Numbered from the stretch's first letter, positions 46,095-55,549 are shown. The stretch is DNA of 64,000 bases from Oceanobacter sp. (GCA_002733645.1 NVWL01000048.1:1-64000); one strand, 5' to 3'. Notes: a model not told the origin generated them from the letters alone. A program made the numbers and translations.

Positions 46095-47375
46095 ATGGCG
46101 AAAAAAATTCAGGCAATCCGTGGCATGAACGACCTACTACCAGCCCAAAGTCCGGTCTGGCAGTATTTAGAAGGTTCAGTCAAAGAGATGCTCGCTGGGT
46201 ACGGTTACGACGAAATTCGTATGCCGATCCTAGAACAGACCGCACTGTTCAAACGCTCTATTGGTGAAGTTACCGATATCGTTGAAAAAGAAATGTACAC
46301 CTTCGAAGATCGCAACGGCGATAGCCTGACCTTGCGCCCTGAAGGTACGGCGAGTTGTGTGCGTGCCTGTGAAGAAGGCGGCTTGCTGTACAACCAGACT
46401 CAGCGCCTGTGGTATACCGGCCCAATGTTCCGTCATGAACGCCCGCAGAAAGGTCGTTACCGTCAGTTTTACCAAGTGGGTGTTGAAACCTTTGGTATCG
46501 CGACACCAGATATCGATGCCGAATTGATTCTGATGACGGCGCGTTTATGGCAGCAGCTGGGCTTGAGTGATGCCGTGACACTGCAACTGAATACCTTAGG
46601 CAGTAACCAAGCGCGTGCGGATTATCGTGATGCTTTAGTCGCTTACCTAAAAGAGCGTGAAGATAAGCTGGATGACGATAGCCTTCGTCGTTTAGAAACA
46701 AACCCACTACGTGTACTGGATAGTAAAAACCCAGAGACACAGGCTTTGTTGCAAGACGCGCCGGAACTGCACGATTATCTTGATGCCGAAAGTCGTGAAG
46801 AATTCGACACACTGCGCAAGATTTTAGATGCGGCGGGTGTGAAGTACGAAATTAATCAGCGTCTGGTTCGTGGTCTCGACTACTACTGCAAGACCGTGTT
46901 CGAATGGGTGACTGATAAGCTTGGCGCACAAGGCACCGTATGTGCTGGTGGTCGCTACGATGGCTTAGTCGAGCAACTCGGTGGTAAGCCAACGCCAGCA
47001 GTAGGCTTTGCCATGGGCGTAGAGCGTTTGATTTTATTGTTAGAAACGCTAGAAGTGATACCGCCAGAAGTAATGCAAACCATAGATCTATACGTCTGTG
47101 GTGTCGGTGCAGGCGCAGACCTCGCAGGCTTGCTATTATCAGACCGTTTGCGCAGCGAGCAGCCTTGGTTGAGAATTCAAACTCACTGCGGTGGTGGCAG
47201 CTTTAAAAGCCAGATGAAAAAAGCCGACAAGAGTGGTGCTGTATACGCACTACTGCTTGGTGAAAGTGAAATTGAAGCGGGGCAGGTGACAGTTAAAGAT
47301 CTGCGCGGCGGCACAGAACAACAAACGATTAGCCAAGATGAACTCCTTGGCTGGTTAACGGATAATATGAGCTAA
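46095..47375 (+). CDS. hisS: Histidyl-tRNA synthetase
   Basis: A 426-residue class II aminoacyl-tRNA synthetase. [13 protein letters not shown] and [17 protein letters not shown] are motif 2 regions, [14 protein letters not shown] is a HisRS signature and [11 protein letters not shown] is motif 3. It charges tRNA-His. Confidence 0.97.
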   Translation: MAKKIQAIRGMNDLLPAQSPVWQYLEGSVKEMLAGYGYDEIRMPILEQTALFKRSIGEVTDIVEKEMYTFEDRNGDSLTLRPEGTASCVRACEEGGLLYNQTQRLWYTGPMFRHERPQKGRYRQFYQVGVETFGIATPDIDAELILMTARLWQQLGLSDAVTLQLNTLGSNQARADYRDALVAYLKEREDKLDDDSLRRLETNPLRVLDSKNPETQALLQDAPELHDYLDAESREEFDTLRKILDAAGVKYEINQRLVRGLDYYCKTVFEWVTDKLGAQGTVCAGGRYDGLVEQLGGKPTPAVGFAMGVERLILLLETLEVIPPEVMQTIDLYVCGVGAGADLAGLLLSDRLRSEQPWLRIQTHCGGGSFKSQMKKADKSGAVYALLLGESEIEAGQVTVKDLRGGTEQQTISQDELLGWLTDNMS

Positions 47376-47435
47376 CGTCGAAGACATTAGTTTCAACGAA
47401 CGACCAATAAGAAAAATGCTGTCGGAGAGCAGATA

Positions 47436-48086
47436 ATGAGCGAATTACGTACGGACGAAGAACAAGCAGAGATCATCAAAAAGTGGTGGTCTGAAAACGG
47501 TACAAGCCTACTGACGACTATTGCCGTTGCGGTAGCTGGTGTAGTGGGTTGGAATACCTGGCAGGACAACAAGCAAGCGACTGGCGAAGCAGCATCAGCT
47601 GTTTACACCCAGTTGGTAGAATTGTCAGCTCAAGACAGCGACGCTAATTCAGTCGAAATGCAAACACTGGCTGAACAGCTAAAAGGTGAATTTGCTGATA
47701 CCGCGTACGGTGACTTTGGTGGCCTCTTCATCGCTCGCATTGCGGCGGATAAAGGCGATTTTGACGCGGCTGCAACAGAACTAAAAGCATTGGCTGATAC
47801 GGCTGAAAATCCAGCGGTTAAGTCGATCGCTCAAGCTCGCCTTGCTAGCGTCTTAAATGAACAAGGTAAAGCGGATGAAGCACTAGCAGCCTTGCCAGCC
47901 AAAGCTGACGCAGCATTTGCTCCACAAATAGAAGAAGCACGCGGTGATGCACTGTTCTTGAAAGGTGAATTGGCAGACGCACGTGATGCCTACCTACGTG
48001 CGATGGAAGCGGCGCAAACACTTGGCCAAACCAACAATACCTTGCAACGTAAAATCGACAGCCTAAAAACAGGTGGTGATGCCTAA
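47436..48086 (+). CDS. yfgM: YfgM-like ancillary SecYEG translocon subunit
   Basis: A 216-residue single-span membrane protein: TDEEQAEIIKKWWSENG at the N-terminus, a membrane helix at about 24-42 and a TPR-like periplasmic part. This matches the YfgM family, which with PpiD assists translocated proteins. It overlaps bamB by one base, a conserved pairing. Confidence 0.92.
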   Translation: MSELRTDEEQAEIIKKWWSENGTSLLTTIAVAVAGVVGWNTWQDNKQATGEAASAVYTQLVELSAQDSDANSVEMQTLAEQLKGEFADTAYGDFGGLFIARIAADKGDFDAAATELKALADTAENPAVKSIAQARLASVLNEQGKADEALAALPAKADAAFAPQIEEARGDALFLKGELADARDAYLRAMEAAQTLGQTNNTLQRKIDSLKTGGDA

Positions 48087-49288
48087 TGCGTCTGGCCCGA
48101 GCTTTCTTTCCAATAGCAGTGTTGGCTTTTGCTGGTGTGATGAGCGCGTGCTCGTCTACCCCTGAAAAAGTACTGCCTGACGTCACCGGTGATACGGATA
48201 TTTCCGTCAGCTGGCGTACCTCACTCGGAGAAGGGCCGGGAGTCACCTTCACTCGCCTAAAAGCGACTGTCGGTGATGGCGTTGTATACGCCGCAGATAC
48301 TGGCGGGCAAGTTTCCGCGATCAACCTTGAAAGTGGACGCCATGAGTGGAGTGTCGACCTAGAACAAACCATTCTTGGTGGTGTGGCACTGGCGGGTGAT
48401 CAGCTATTTGTTAGTCTACGTGAAGGATCATTAGTCGCGTTATCTACGGACAATGGTGAAGAGCTTTGGCGCTCCATGCTGCCAAGTGAAGCGGTTGCGA
48501 TGGCCTCAGCGGACGAGCAACGTGTGTTTGTACAAACCGTCGATGGTCGCGTAACGGCGCTTGAGCGTGAAGATGGCAAACAAGCTTGGTCATATGAAGC
48601 CGGAATGCCAGTGTTATCGATTCGTGGAACCGGCGCACCGCTCGTATTGGAACGCTTAGTACTCACAGGGTTTGCCACAGGCAAATTGGTTGCACTGGAT
48701 AAAGTGTTGGGTATCCCGCGTTGGGATGTTCGCTTGGGTGTGCCTGATGGCCGCTCAGAGCTAGAGCGCCTTGTGGATGTGGATGGTGCCCCGGTCGGAG
48801 AAGGTCGTATTATCTACGCGGCCGCTTATCACGGTAATTTGGCGGCGATCAGTGAAAACGGTGATGTGATCTGGCAAGAATCTGGATCAAGTTACACCAG
48901 CCCGGAATTAGCACTAGGCAGCATTTATCTCACCCTCGACGACGACACGATTCAGTCGTACGACATGGTCACAGGCGCACAAGCCTGGAAACAAGACCAA
49001 CTGCAAGGACGTGGCTTAGGCCAAGTCACTGCTATAGGCACTCAATTAGCTGTGGGTGATGAAGAAGGGTATGTTCACTTCCTGAGTCAAGTCGACGGTG
49101 AAGTGACAGGCCGTATTCTATTGCGACCTCGACCTCTGCACATCAATTACCCGCATCAGGGAGAAGCGACCAACTGGCGTTTGTCTCGCGGCCGGGATTT
49201 CGGTATTCGCAGTAATATGGTCGAAACTGACGAAGGACTGTTGGTCTATACCAACGCTGGTGAGCTGCTGCTACTCGACGTTAAATAA
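48086..49288 (+). CDS. bamB: Outer-membrane assembly lipoprotein BamB
   Basis: A 400-residue eight-bladed beta-propeller lipoprotein. The lipobox MSAC (Cys about 22) is followed by repeats like [14 protein letters not shown] and [14 protein letters not shown], the PQQ-type blades. It is a non-essential part of the BAM complex that inserts outer-membrane barrels. It overlaps yfgM and precedes der, as in E. coli. Confidence 0.95.
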   Translation: MRLARAFFPIAVLAFAGVMSACSSTPEKVLPDVTGDTDISVSWRTSLGEGPGVTFTRLKATVGDGVVYAADTGGQVSAINLESGRHEWSVDLEQTILGGVALAGDQLFVSLREGSLVALSTDNGEELWRSMLPSEAVAMASADEQRVFVQTVDGRVTALEREDGKQAWSYEAGMPVLSIRGTGAPLVLERLVLTGFATGKLVALDKVLGIPRWDVRLGVPDGRSELERLVDVDGAPVGEGRIIYAAAYHGNLAAISENGDVIWQESGSSYTSPELALGSIYLTLDDDTIQSYDMVTGAQAWKQDQLQGRGLGQVTAIGTQLAVGDEEGYVHFLSQVDGEVTGRILLRPRPLHINYPHQGEATNWRLSRGRDFGIRSNMVETDEGLLVYTNAGELLLLDVK

Positions 49289-49347
49289 ACACGGGTGAGT
49301 TCAACACCACGCCCTTATTTTTGAAACATTTTCTGAGGTCACCATCC

Positions 49348-50853
49348 ATGGTACCCGTCATCGCCCTGATTGGCCGTCCGAACGTCGGTAAATCAACATT
49401 GTTTAATCGTCTGACCAAAAGCCGTGATGCGCTTGTGGCAGAAATTGCTGGCCTGACCCGCGACCGTAAATACGGCGAAGGTAAGGTGGGCGATCATCCC
49501 TTCATTGTGATTGATACCGGTGGTATCAGTGGTCAGGAAGAAGGCATTGACGAAGCCATGGCAGGGCAAAGTTTCCAAGCGATACAAGAAGCCGACATCG
49601 TCTTCTTTATGGTAGATGTTAACGCCGGCGTGACCGCAGGCGACCGCATGATTGCTGAATACCTACGTCGCAATAACAAATCTGCGTACCTGATTGCCAA
49701 CAAAATTGATGGTAAAAACCCGGACGTCGTTCTGGGTGAGTTCTACGAACTCGCCATGGGCGAACCTCTAGGTATCGCCGCTGCTCACAACCGTGGCGTA
49801 TCAGCACTGATTGAGCACGTCATGGACCCATTGTTCGACAAAGAAATAGTCGAAGAAGAGGAAAATGGCTATTACTACGGCGAAGAAGAATCTGAAAGCG
49901 CTCGTGACCACCAAGCGCTTAACATCAAAGGCATCAAAATTGCCGTGGTGGGGCGTCCTAATGTCGGCAAATCAACACTCGTAAACCGCTTCTTAGGCGA
50001 AGACCGTGTGGTGGTATATGACGAAGCAGGCACCACACGTGACAGCATATATATCCCATACGAACGTCACGGTCAGGACTACACGTTAATTGATACCGCT
50101 GGTATTCGTCGTCGTAAAAACATCTCCGAAGCGGCAGAAAAATTCTCCATTATTAAAACCCTGCAAGCGATCCAAGACTGTAACGTCTGTATTCTTGTAC
50201 TTGATGCCCGCACCGGCATCGTAGAGCAAGATCTACACATGTTGAGCTTCGTGCTTAACTCGGGTCGCGCATTAGTATTAGCAATCAACAAATGGGACGG
50301 AATGGACGCTGATGATAAACAGCGTGTTAAAGACGAACTCGACCGTCGCTTTAACTTCCTCACCTTTGCAGATACCCACTTTATATCTGCGCTACATGGT
50401 ACCGGTGTAGGCCACCTATATGAGTCTGTTGATCATGCCTATGCCTCGGCGATGGCCAAATGGCAGACCAACATGCTGACACGCATCCTTGAAGACGCCG
50501 TTGCTGGGCACCAGCCACCGGTGGTTCGTGGTCGCCGACCTAAACTTCGTTACGCCCACCAAGGCGGTTCCAACCCGCCGCGTATTATCGTACACGGAAC
50601 CTTAGTTGAATCACTCAATGAAGACTACAAACGTTACCTAGTAAACACCTTCCGACGTGTACTCGACATTAAAGGCACACCGGTGCGGTTTGAGTTTAAA
50701 CAAGGTGATAACCCTTACTCCGACAAAAAGAAAGACGTGAAACACTCCACACGTCGTCGTGCTGAAGCGGTTGTACGTACCGATAACAAACGTAAGATCA
50801 AACTCGATAAAGCACGTAAGCAGCTTAAAAAGACGTACCAGAAGCCGAAGTAA
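49348..50853 (+). CDS. der: GTPase Der (EngA)
   Basis: A 501-residue double GTPase for 50S subunit assembly. The first P-loop [14 protein letters not shown] and second [14 protein letters not shown], each with its DT(G/A)G switch, are followed by a KH-like C-terminal domain and a basic tail (RRRAEAV...). The ATG at 49348 has GAGGT nine bases upstream; an in-frame TTG at 49321 would add nine residues. Confidence 0.96.
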   Translation: MVPVIALIGRPNVGKSTLFNRLTKSRDALVAEIAGLTRDRKYGEGKVGDHPFIVIDTGGISGQEEGIDEAMAGQSFQAIQEADIVFFMVDVNAGVTAGDRMIAEYLRRNNKSAYLIANKIDGKNPDVVLGEFYELAMGEPLGIAAAHNRGVSALIEHVMDPLFDKEIVEEEENGYYYGEEESESARDHQALNIKGIKIAVVGRPNVGKSTLVNRFLGEDRVVVYDEAGTTRDSIYIPYERHGQDYTLIDTAGIRRRKNISEAAEKFSIIKTLQAIQDCNVCILVLDARTGIVEQDLHMLSFVLNSGRALVLAINKWDGMDADDKQRVKDELDRRFNFLTFADTHFISALHGTGVGHLYESVDHAYASAMAKWQTNMLTRILEDAVAGHQPPVVRGRRPKLRYAHQGGSNPPRIIVHGTLVESLNEDYKRYLVNTFRRVLDIKGTPVRFEFKQGDNPYSDKKKDVKHSTRRRAEAVVRTDNKRKIKLDKARKQLKKTYQKPK

Positions 50854-50875
50854 TAAGTGTTTTTAAGTGACGACG

Positions 50876-50913
50876 AAAAGCCGAGTGCTGGATAACTAGC
50901 CCTCGGCTTTTTT
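50876..50913 (+). terminator. Rho-independent terminator of der
   Basis: AAAAGCCGAG (50876-50885) pairs with CTCGGCTTTT (50902-50911), followed by more T's, with a 16-base loop. It ends the conserved block before the integrated element. Confidence 0.88.
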
Positions 50914-51042
50914 GTGGGTGAACGATCAGTTTGATGTTGAGAGCGAGGAACATCGGGTAGTGCCTTCTATACCTTCCAACATGAGAGTGTCGGAAGATAT
51001 AAGAGGTATCGCTTGATGTTGTTCAGGGGGATAAATAATTAA
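50914..51042. other. Short host intergenic sequence before the element
   Basis: About 130 bases between the der terminator and the left repeat of the integrated element. CTTCC and GGAAG arms suggest a weak hairpin around 50970-51000. I see no gene or known motif here. Together with the element's own left margin it makes a 375-base gap before the next gene. Confidence 0.5.
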
Positions 51043-51058
51043 ATGGTCTCCCCACAGG
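51043..51058. repeat. attL: duplicated tRNA 3' end
   Basis: ATGGTCTCCCCACAGG is identical to the 3'-terminal part of the tRNA-Arg gene at 55683-55698. It marks the distal junction of the element. Confidence 0.9.
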
Positions 51059-51119
51059 AGGCCGAACTACTGCCTTTTTGCCTTATTTTTGCCACAAATG
51101 GAACGTATTTTAGTATTTG

Positions 51120-51143
51120 ATACCCCCAGAAATACCCCCAGAA
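51120..51143. repeat. Tandem arm-type sites, left end
   Basis: ATACCCCCAGAA occurs twice in exact tandem (51120-51131 and 51132-51143). A similar pair lies near the right end (55550-55571). Such pairs beside tyrosine-recombinase elements are likely integrase arm-binding sites. Confidence 0.65.
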
Positions 51144-51228
51144 TTATTAGCTGAGGCTAAGGTTATCGTTATTCTAATGGGCCGCTTGTGCTATAAAGTC
51201 GTTAGGAAAATCCAACAAGGAAGAATTT

Positions 51229-51885
51229 ATGTTCAAGTTTATCTTAACTGCTGTTATCGCTCTCTGTACTCAGGTAGCTATGGCAGATGGCACTTTTAAC
51301 TATAGTGGTTTGATTGCAAATGGTGGTTTCGTCAAAAGGGGGCTTGAAGATACAGACCAAGAGCTAGTTGCTTCTAACATCGGTCTAACTCTGAATAATG
51401 AGCTTAGTAATCAGTTTTTCCTTTCGTTATCACTAGGCCACCAAGTTATTGATGATGATATTTATTATGATGGTGTTTATGGCCAATTTGCGGGTACATC
51501 TACCTCTGTATCTTTGGGGCTTGGCCGTTATTTTTCTGTAAATCCGTTGCTTGATGTTTATTTCAGTGGCGGCATTATCCTTTCGCGTTATAACACGGAT
51601 GCTCTTTTTACCGATGCTTTTGGTAATAGTTTGTATATTGAGGAAAGTGAGAGCGATTCTGCAATAGGTGCGACCTTAGCAGCGCGGATGCTTCTGAATT
51701 CAAATGGCAAGGTTGAGTTAATGCCAAGGCTGCAATTAACGTCTAACGAAGGTGAGAGTGATACTTCCGCCGGTATGGCTATAGCGTTGAACACCTCAAA
51801 AAAATTAAGTTTTGGTTTCTCGTTTGATACATCGTTAAAGGAAGATGTCACAGCCTTTGGACTCTTTGGTCGTCTTTATTTTTAA
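51229..51885 (+). CDS. Predicted outer-membrane beta-barrel protein (element cargo)
   Basis: A 218-residue protein with a clear signal peptide (MFKFILTAVIALCTQ, likely cut after AMA). The mature part has many amphipathic alternating strands (FNYSGLIANGG, SLSLGHQV, SVSLGLGRYFS, KLSFGFSFDTS) and ends in RLYF, with a terminal aromatic as recognised by the BAM complex. AAGGAAGAA precedes the ATG. It is the only rightward gene of the element and is richer in A+T than the host genes by eye. I cannot name the family. A barrel cargo could alter surface receptors or permeability; this is inference. Confidence 0.75.
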   Translation: MFKFILTAVIALCTQVAMADGTFNYSGLIANGGFVKRGLEDTDQELVASNIGLTLNNELSNQFFLSLSLGHQVIDDDIYYDGVYGQFAGTSTSVSLGLGRYFSVNPLLDVYFSGGIILSRYNTDALFTDAFGNSLYIEESESDSAIGATLAARMLLNSNGKVELMPRLQLTSNEGESDTSAGMAIALNTSKKLSFGFSFDTSLKEDVTAFGLFGRLYF

Positions 51886-51921
51886 AGGTAAAGCGTACCG
51901 GCTTGGTAATATATAAAGGTA

Positions 51922-52032
51922 TACACATAGCGACTAACTGACTCATGAAATTCAGGGGTACAAGTACACATAGCGACTAACTCTTGAGGTGATTTGGTGG
52001 CGTGGGGTGGTCATTGATACACATAGCGACTA
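51922..52032. repeat. Three iteron-like direct repeats
   Basis: TACACATAGCGACTAACT occurs exactly at 51922-51939 and 51965-51982, and its first 15 bases again at 52018-52032. Start-to-start spacing is 43 and 53 bases. They lie between the converging ends of the barrel gene and the leftward operon, so they are not in an obvious promoter. A replication-initiator or other cis-acting site is plausible. Confidence 0.75.
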
Positions 52033-52044
52033 GATGAATACAGA

Positions 52045-52073
52045 TACCGACCACGAAATATTTAAGGTCGGTA
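52045..52073. terminator. Hairpin at the end of the leftward operon
   Basis: TACCGACC (52045-52052) and GGTCGGTA (52066-52073) are exact complements with a 13-base loop. The right arm lies in the end of the small leftward gene, across its stop at 52062-52064. No strong T-run follows, so terminator function is tentative. Confidence 0.5.
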
Positions 52074-52460
52074 CTGTTTCCATTGATTGGTTGCTTGCTT
52101 CGTTGCTGCAATATCAGTCTTACCTTTGCATTCGTCTATTGGTTGCCAAGTGATGGCATAAAGCGAGCATCGGTTTTTTCCACCTTGCCTAGAAAGTAAA
52201 ATTAGCCCCGTGTTTAGTAGTTCAATTTTAGCATTCTGGAGTGTGCTGGGGGAGTGCCACCCCCTTGATTTCAGTATGCTGTAAGGTGCGCATAAATCAC
52301 CGTTATTGTGCCCCTTGTATTGGGCTGCAATATCCACCAGCAACTTTACCGCCCATCCTCCAAGTGACAGGTAGGCTTCACTATCTAGAACAGTGTGAGG
52401 TATGCCAAGGTAAGAACTTGTCCCTTTACGTCCCTTGAGCTTAGCTCTCTTATCTGACAT
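52062..52460 (-). CDS. Small winged-helix/replication-like protein of the element
   Basis: A 132-residue protein. The stretch SLGGWAVKLLVDIAAQYKGHNNGDL followed by YSILKSRGWHSPSTLQNAKIELLNTGLILLSRQGG looks like a winged helix with an N-terminal helix turn. Similar small proteins sit beside AlpA in gammaproteobacterial elements, where they are annotated only as helix-turn-helix or plasmid-replication-like. The basic N-terminus (KRAKLKGRKG) fits nucleic-acid binding. It overlaps the upstream gene by one base (ATG within its TGATG junction), so it is translationally coupled. Function is inferred from context. Confidence 0.65.
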   Translation of the reverse strand: MSDKRAKLKGRKGTSSYLGIPHTVLDSEAYLSLGGWAVKLLVDIAAQYKGHNNGDLCAPYSILKSRGWHSPSTLQNAKIELLNTGLILLSRQGGKNRCSLYAITWQPIDECKGKTDIAATKQATNQWKQYRP

Positions 52461-52894
52461 CAGGCTGTGCCACCTCTGGTATCAGTGAACTTAAACTCTG
52501 TTTGCATAGCTTCCTCATAGCGTTCCAGCGCAGAGGGCAGACGCAGTGACTCTCTGAGGGCCAGATTTTTAGAATCACAGGCAAGCTCTCGCTTACGAAT
52601 GGTTCGGGCTTCTGCGTCGTCCAGTGGTTTTCCTGTTAGGTGTAACGGGCTGAGCTGATACAGCCCTCGCCCTTTATCCTTATTGAGGTTTTTGATTAAC
52701 CAGAAGCCACCACTTTTACTGCGTAAAGATTGAATAGCTGAGCGGGGGTCAACTTCTAGGATTTGGATTAGTTTTGCCGTTGGTACTGGGTAGCCACCAG
52801 CAAGTGCCAGAAGTACCCTTCCTGCTTGGGTACGTTCGCCGGGTATATGGTGCGCCATGACGTGGCTAAATACTCTACGAAGTGTCAGTTCCAT
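52460..52894 (-). CDS. Element protein, unknown (AlpA operon)
   Basis: A 144-residue protein from ATG at 52894 (MELTLRRVFSHVM). The central segment TPGERTQAGRVLLALAGGYPVP-like helix, then KLIQILEVDPRSAIQSLRSKSGGFWLIKNLN, resembles a winged-helix with a beta hairpin (GRGLYQLSPLHL). The open frame continues upstream to a TTG at 53062, overlapping alpA, but the ATG at 52894 overlaps the TGA of the 45-codon ORF (ATGGAACTGA), which supports it. I do not recognise a named family. Confidence 0.6.
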   Translation of the reverse strand: MELTLRRVFSHVMAHHIPGERTQAGRVLLALAGGYPVPTAKLIQILEVDPRSAIQSLRSKSGGFWLIKNLNKDKGRGLYQLSPLHLTGKPLDDAEARTIRKRELACDSKNLALRESLRLPSALERYEEAMQTEFKFTDTRGGTA

Positions 52895-53022
52895 AAGGCA
52901 CCCCCGCTCATAATAACGCCGCAATAGGGAAGGCTGGTGGCCAAAGGTACAAAGGTTTGTGCGTATACAAGCGTCAGAACGCGGTTTATACGCTGGTGTC
53001 TGAACTGGTAAGGGGCGTTCAT
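52885..53022 (-). CDS. 45-codon coupling ORF between alpA and the next gene
   Basis: A small frame that starts at ATG overlapping the alpA stop (ATGA) with AGGGGGTGAAAT just upstream, and ends over the start of the next gene. It encodes 45 residues beginning MNAPYQFRHQRINRV and ending GGALWN. Both junctions are of the translational-coupling type, which favours a real gene over chance. It recalls the small Ash/Icd-type proteins of P4-like elements only in place and size. No function is assigned. Confidence 0.5.
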   Translation of the reverse strand: MNAPYQFRHQRINRVLTLVYAQTFVPLATSLPYCGVIMSGGALWN

Positions 53023-53240
53023 ATTTCACCCCCTGAGCGGCTCTCATTGATTCGTTGCTCAATCCACGAATAGACCTCTTCAGCGATCCATGCGGAAGCT
53101 CTGGTGGATAGTTTAATCTGTCGGGGGAATCGACCTTCCGCGATCATGGCGTGAACCTGAGAGCGGCATAAGCCGGTGGCCTGTTTAACTTCAGGGAAGC
53201 GCATCAGGCGGGGGAGTCGGTTTTGGTTGTTGTCATTCAT
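53019..53240 (-). CDS. alpA: AlpA-family transcriptional regulator
   Basis: A 73-residue MerR-like helix-turn-helix protein: LMRFPEVKQATGLCRSQVHAMI, then GRFPRQIKLSTRASAWIAEEVYSWIEQR, which is the AlpA signature. AlpA activates integrase or excision genes in P4-like elements. The ATG has AGGAGG six bases upstream. Confidence 0.9.
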   Translation of the reverse strand: MNDNNQNRLPRLMRFPEVKQATGLCRSQVHAMIAEGRFPRQIKLSTRASAWIAEEVYSWIEQRINESRSGGEI

Positions 53241-53334
53241 CTAGTGCCTCCTGTAGGCGTTGTTGGTGACTACAGGGGAAACAATAATGCTCAGCGCCGG
53301 GTTTAATAATTATCTACGCTAGCGTCTGGGGGGA

Positions 53335-54267
53335 TTAAATATTAAGGGTATCTTTTACTATTTTGGTCGCATTTTCGACAGAATTTAGCTTGCGTCGACC
53401 CGCTTTGGTTAAATAATCAGGCAAGGTGTACTGCGTTTTTATGTACTGTTTAAACCATTGCTCGGTGCGAAGATTGTCGCTCGTAATATCACTATTAATC
53501 TGCCCGCACCTATCAACCATATATTCCATTACTAACTTGGCTAGTGCGGTGAAGTTTAGTTCTTGATTAACATCTGAGTCCAATACATCAATTAGGGCTC
53601 TGCCTATTAGATCGGCTTCTTTCTCTGAAATTTTTCGACTGTTAATGCCGCCGAGTACTTGAGGGTAATTGGCTTTTTCTACGGCCAGTTCAAGCTCTGT
53701 TCTTGTTCTTCCATCATGCCTTTTGAGAAGTTGCTTATCGCTATTTATTAGTTTGATATGTGAGTATTCCAAACTTTCACTAGCAGTTAAAAGGTTTGTT
53801 TGCTGTTCAATTATCACGCGATCGGTGGGTATCTCTCCGCGTTTCATTGGTTTGATTATATTCGTGAAAAATAGGCTTAGTAAGTATAAAGTGAGTGTCT
53901 TATACAGAACCATATGAATGGTACTTGCAATCGTATGATCCGGTGCTTCTTCATCGGCCAGCCATAGAAATAAAACTGGGGAGTAGGCTTGAAGCTCATT
54001 TTTCGGTTTACCAGTTCGTAGTAACTTTCTTCGTCCTGTGTGAAGTGCCTTATCTAGCGCTGCCAAGGCGTTGCGCGTTTCCTGCCGGCCGAAATTATTT
54101 TTGTCACTTGTTACCGTTAACATACGATTGTAATTACCCATAACTTGCACGGGGATGATGTGATTTTGTATGTCAAAAATAGGCCCCTGACTTACCATTT
54201 CATGGATGCTTGTCACTATGTCGTCTAATGAATAAAGATAAGTTTCAAACCATTCTTGATTTTCCAT
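53335..54267 (-). CDS. Unrecognised 310-residue cargo protein
   Basis: I cannot place this protein. The N-terminal ~70 residues are hydrophilic (ENQEWFETYLYSLDD). A basic stretch (GRRKLLRTGKPKNE) follows, then a hydrophobic segment at about 118-140 (IHMVLYKTLTLYLLSLFF). The C-terminal half is helical and charged (RKISEKEADLIGRALIDVLDSD and KAGRRKLNSVENATKIVKDTL). No catalytic motif is seen. The ATG lies eight bases past the integrase stop with GGAGTAACTT inside the integrase end, so it is co-translated with int. The position between int and alpA is where similar elements often carry defence or accessory genes. Confidence 0.7.
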   Translation of the reverse strand: MENQEWFETYLYSLDDIVTSIHEMVSQGPIFDIQNHIIPVQVMGNYNRMLTVTSDKNNFGRQETRNALAALDKALHTGRRKLLRTGKPKNELQAYSPVLFLWLADEEAPDHTIASTIHMVLYKTLTLYLLSLFFTNIIKPMKRGEIPTDRVIIEQQTNLLTASESLEYSHIKLINSDKQLLKRHDGRTRTELELAVEKANYPQVLGGINSRKISEKEADLIGRALIDVLDSDVNQELNFTALAKLVMEYMVDRCGQINSDITSDNLRTEQWFKQYIKTQYTLPDYLTKAGRRKLNSVENATKIVKDTLNI

Positions 54268-54274
54268 GGTGAAG

Positions 54275-55456
54275 TTACTCCTTTTTCAGAACGGTATCAG
54301 CCCACCACTGCAACATTTCCCGGCGTTCTTCCAAATAATCAGCGCGGTTGTAAGCCTTGCGCACCTGATTGCGTTCTTCGTGCGCTAACTGCTTTTCGAT
54401 CACTTCCGGTCGAAAGCCATTTTCATTCAGGACGGTAGAGGCCGTTGCTCTCAGTCCGTGGGCGGTTGTGTATTCTTTAAAGCCTATCCGCTTAATAAGC
54501 ACCAGAAAAGCGTTTTCTGATAACGGTTTGTCGATAGTGTTCGGGCTTCTCACAATAAAGCGCGTATGGCTGGTTAAGGCTTGAAGGCTTTTCAAAACGT
54601 CTATGGCTTGATCGCTTAGTGGTATTAGGTGGTCGGCTCGCATTTTCATGCGCTGGGCTGGTATTAACCATTGACGCTTTTCAAAGTCGATTTCATCCCA
54701 AGTGGCAAAACGTACTTCACCAGTTCGCGTCATTGTGAGTAGTAAAAGTTTCAGTCCTAGCTTTACGACAGGGTGGCCTTCATCGTTGTCTATGGCTTGA
54801 ATAAAGTCGCCCATCATGTGAAAGGGGAGGCTGCGTTGGTGGGTGGCTGGTGGCACGGATTTTAGCGCAGGGGTAATCCCTGTTACTGGATTGTTCTCAA
54901 TGTGGCCTTCTGCGATGGCATAAGCAAAGATGCCCGCTAGATAGTTTTTAACTTTGCGCGTGGTTTCGCCAATACCTTCATTTTCCATTAAGCGCAGTAC
55001 TTTCAGGGTGTCGGCACTGGTAATGTCTTTTAAAGGTTTATTACCCAGTTCTTTCACCAATCGCTTGTCGGTCATTTGCCAGACTTTCAGGGCGTAGCGT
55101 GGTGACCATCTGGGGGTATTGAGTTCGTGCCAGCGTTTTGCTGCGTCTTTAAACAGTAGGGCGCTCTGATCGTTGTCAGAATGCTTTAAGGCTTGTTTAT
55201 GGGCGCTTGGGTCTACGCCTTCACTAAGTAGCGCTTTTGCGTCTGCTCTGGCGTCTCTTGCTTTCTTGAGTGACGTTTGGGGGTATTTCCCAATGGTTAG
55301 GATTTTTTCTTTGCCATGAAAGCGGTATTTCATTCGCCACGACTTCAACCCAGTAGGCGCAACCCACAAATATAAACCTTGAGCATCAGGTAATTTGTAC
55401 GCTTTTTCTCTTGGTTTGGCTTCTCTTAGCCTTATATCCGTCAGTGCCATGAGCAT
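54275..55456 (-). CDS. int: P4-type tyrosine integrase
   Basis: A 393-residue site-specific recombinase. The N-terminal DUF4102 arm-binding domain begins MALTDIRLREAKPREKAYKLPDAQGLYLWV. A core-binding domain follows. The catalytic residues are visible: Arg in TRTGEVRFATW, His-x-x-Arg in AHGLRATAST, and the Tyr probably in KAYNRADY. ATG at 55456 or 55450 could start it; GGAAAG lies upstream of both. It sits 227 bases from the attR/tRNA end, as expected. Confidence 0.95.
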   Translation of the reverse strand: MLMALTDIRLREAKPREKAYKLPDAQGLYLWVAPTGLKSWRMKYRFHGKEKILTIGKYPQTSLKKARDARADAKALLSEGVDPSAHKQALKHSDNDQSALLFKDAAKRWHELNTPRWSPRYALKVWQMTDKRLVKELGNKPLKDITSADTLKVLRLMENEGIGETTRKVKNYLAGIFAYAIAEGHIENNPVTGITPALKSVPPATHQRSLPFHMMGDFIQAIDNDEGHPVVKLGLKLLLLTMTRTGEVRFATWDEIDFEKRQWLIPAQRMKMRADHLIPLSDQAIDVLKSLQALTSHTRFIVRSPNTIDKPLSENAFLVLIKRIGFKEYTTAHGLRATASTVLNENGFRPEVIEKQLAHEERNQVRKAYNRADYLEERREMLQWWADTVLKKE

Positions 55457-55549
55457 TCTTTCCTTACTAACTGAGTGTCTGCCCGTCTCTTCTCCGTTAT
55501 TTTCCCGTTATTTTGTTTCATTGGGGGGTATGGAGGTTGAACGAACAGG

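Noticed and set aside
51922-52032. CRISPR-like array
   Set aside because: Only three copies, unequal spacing of 43 and 53 bases, and no cas genes; iterons fit better.
52895-53062. N-terminal extension of the element gene from TTG 53062
   Set aside because: It would overlap alpA in another frame by 44 bases; the 45-codon ORF and the coupled ATG at 52894 explain the region better.
54369-54584. Forward open frame inside the integrase
   Set aside because: Antisense shadow of the catalytic domain of the integrase.
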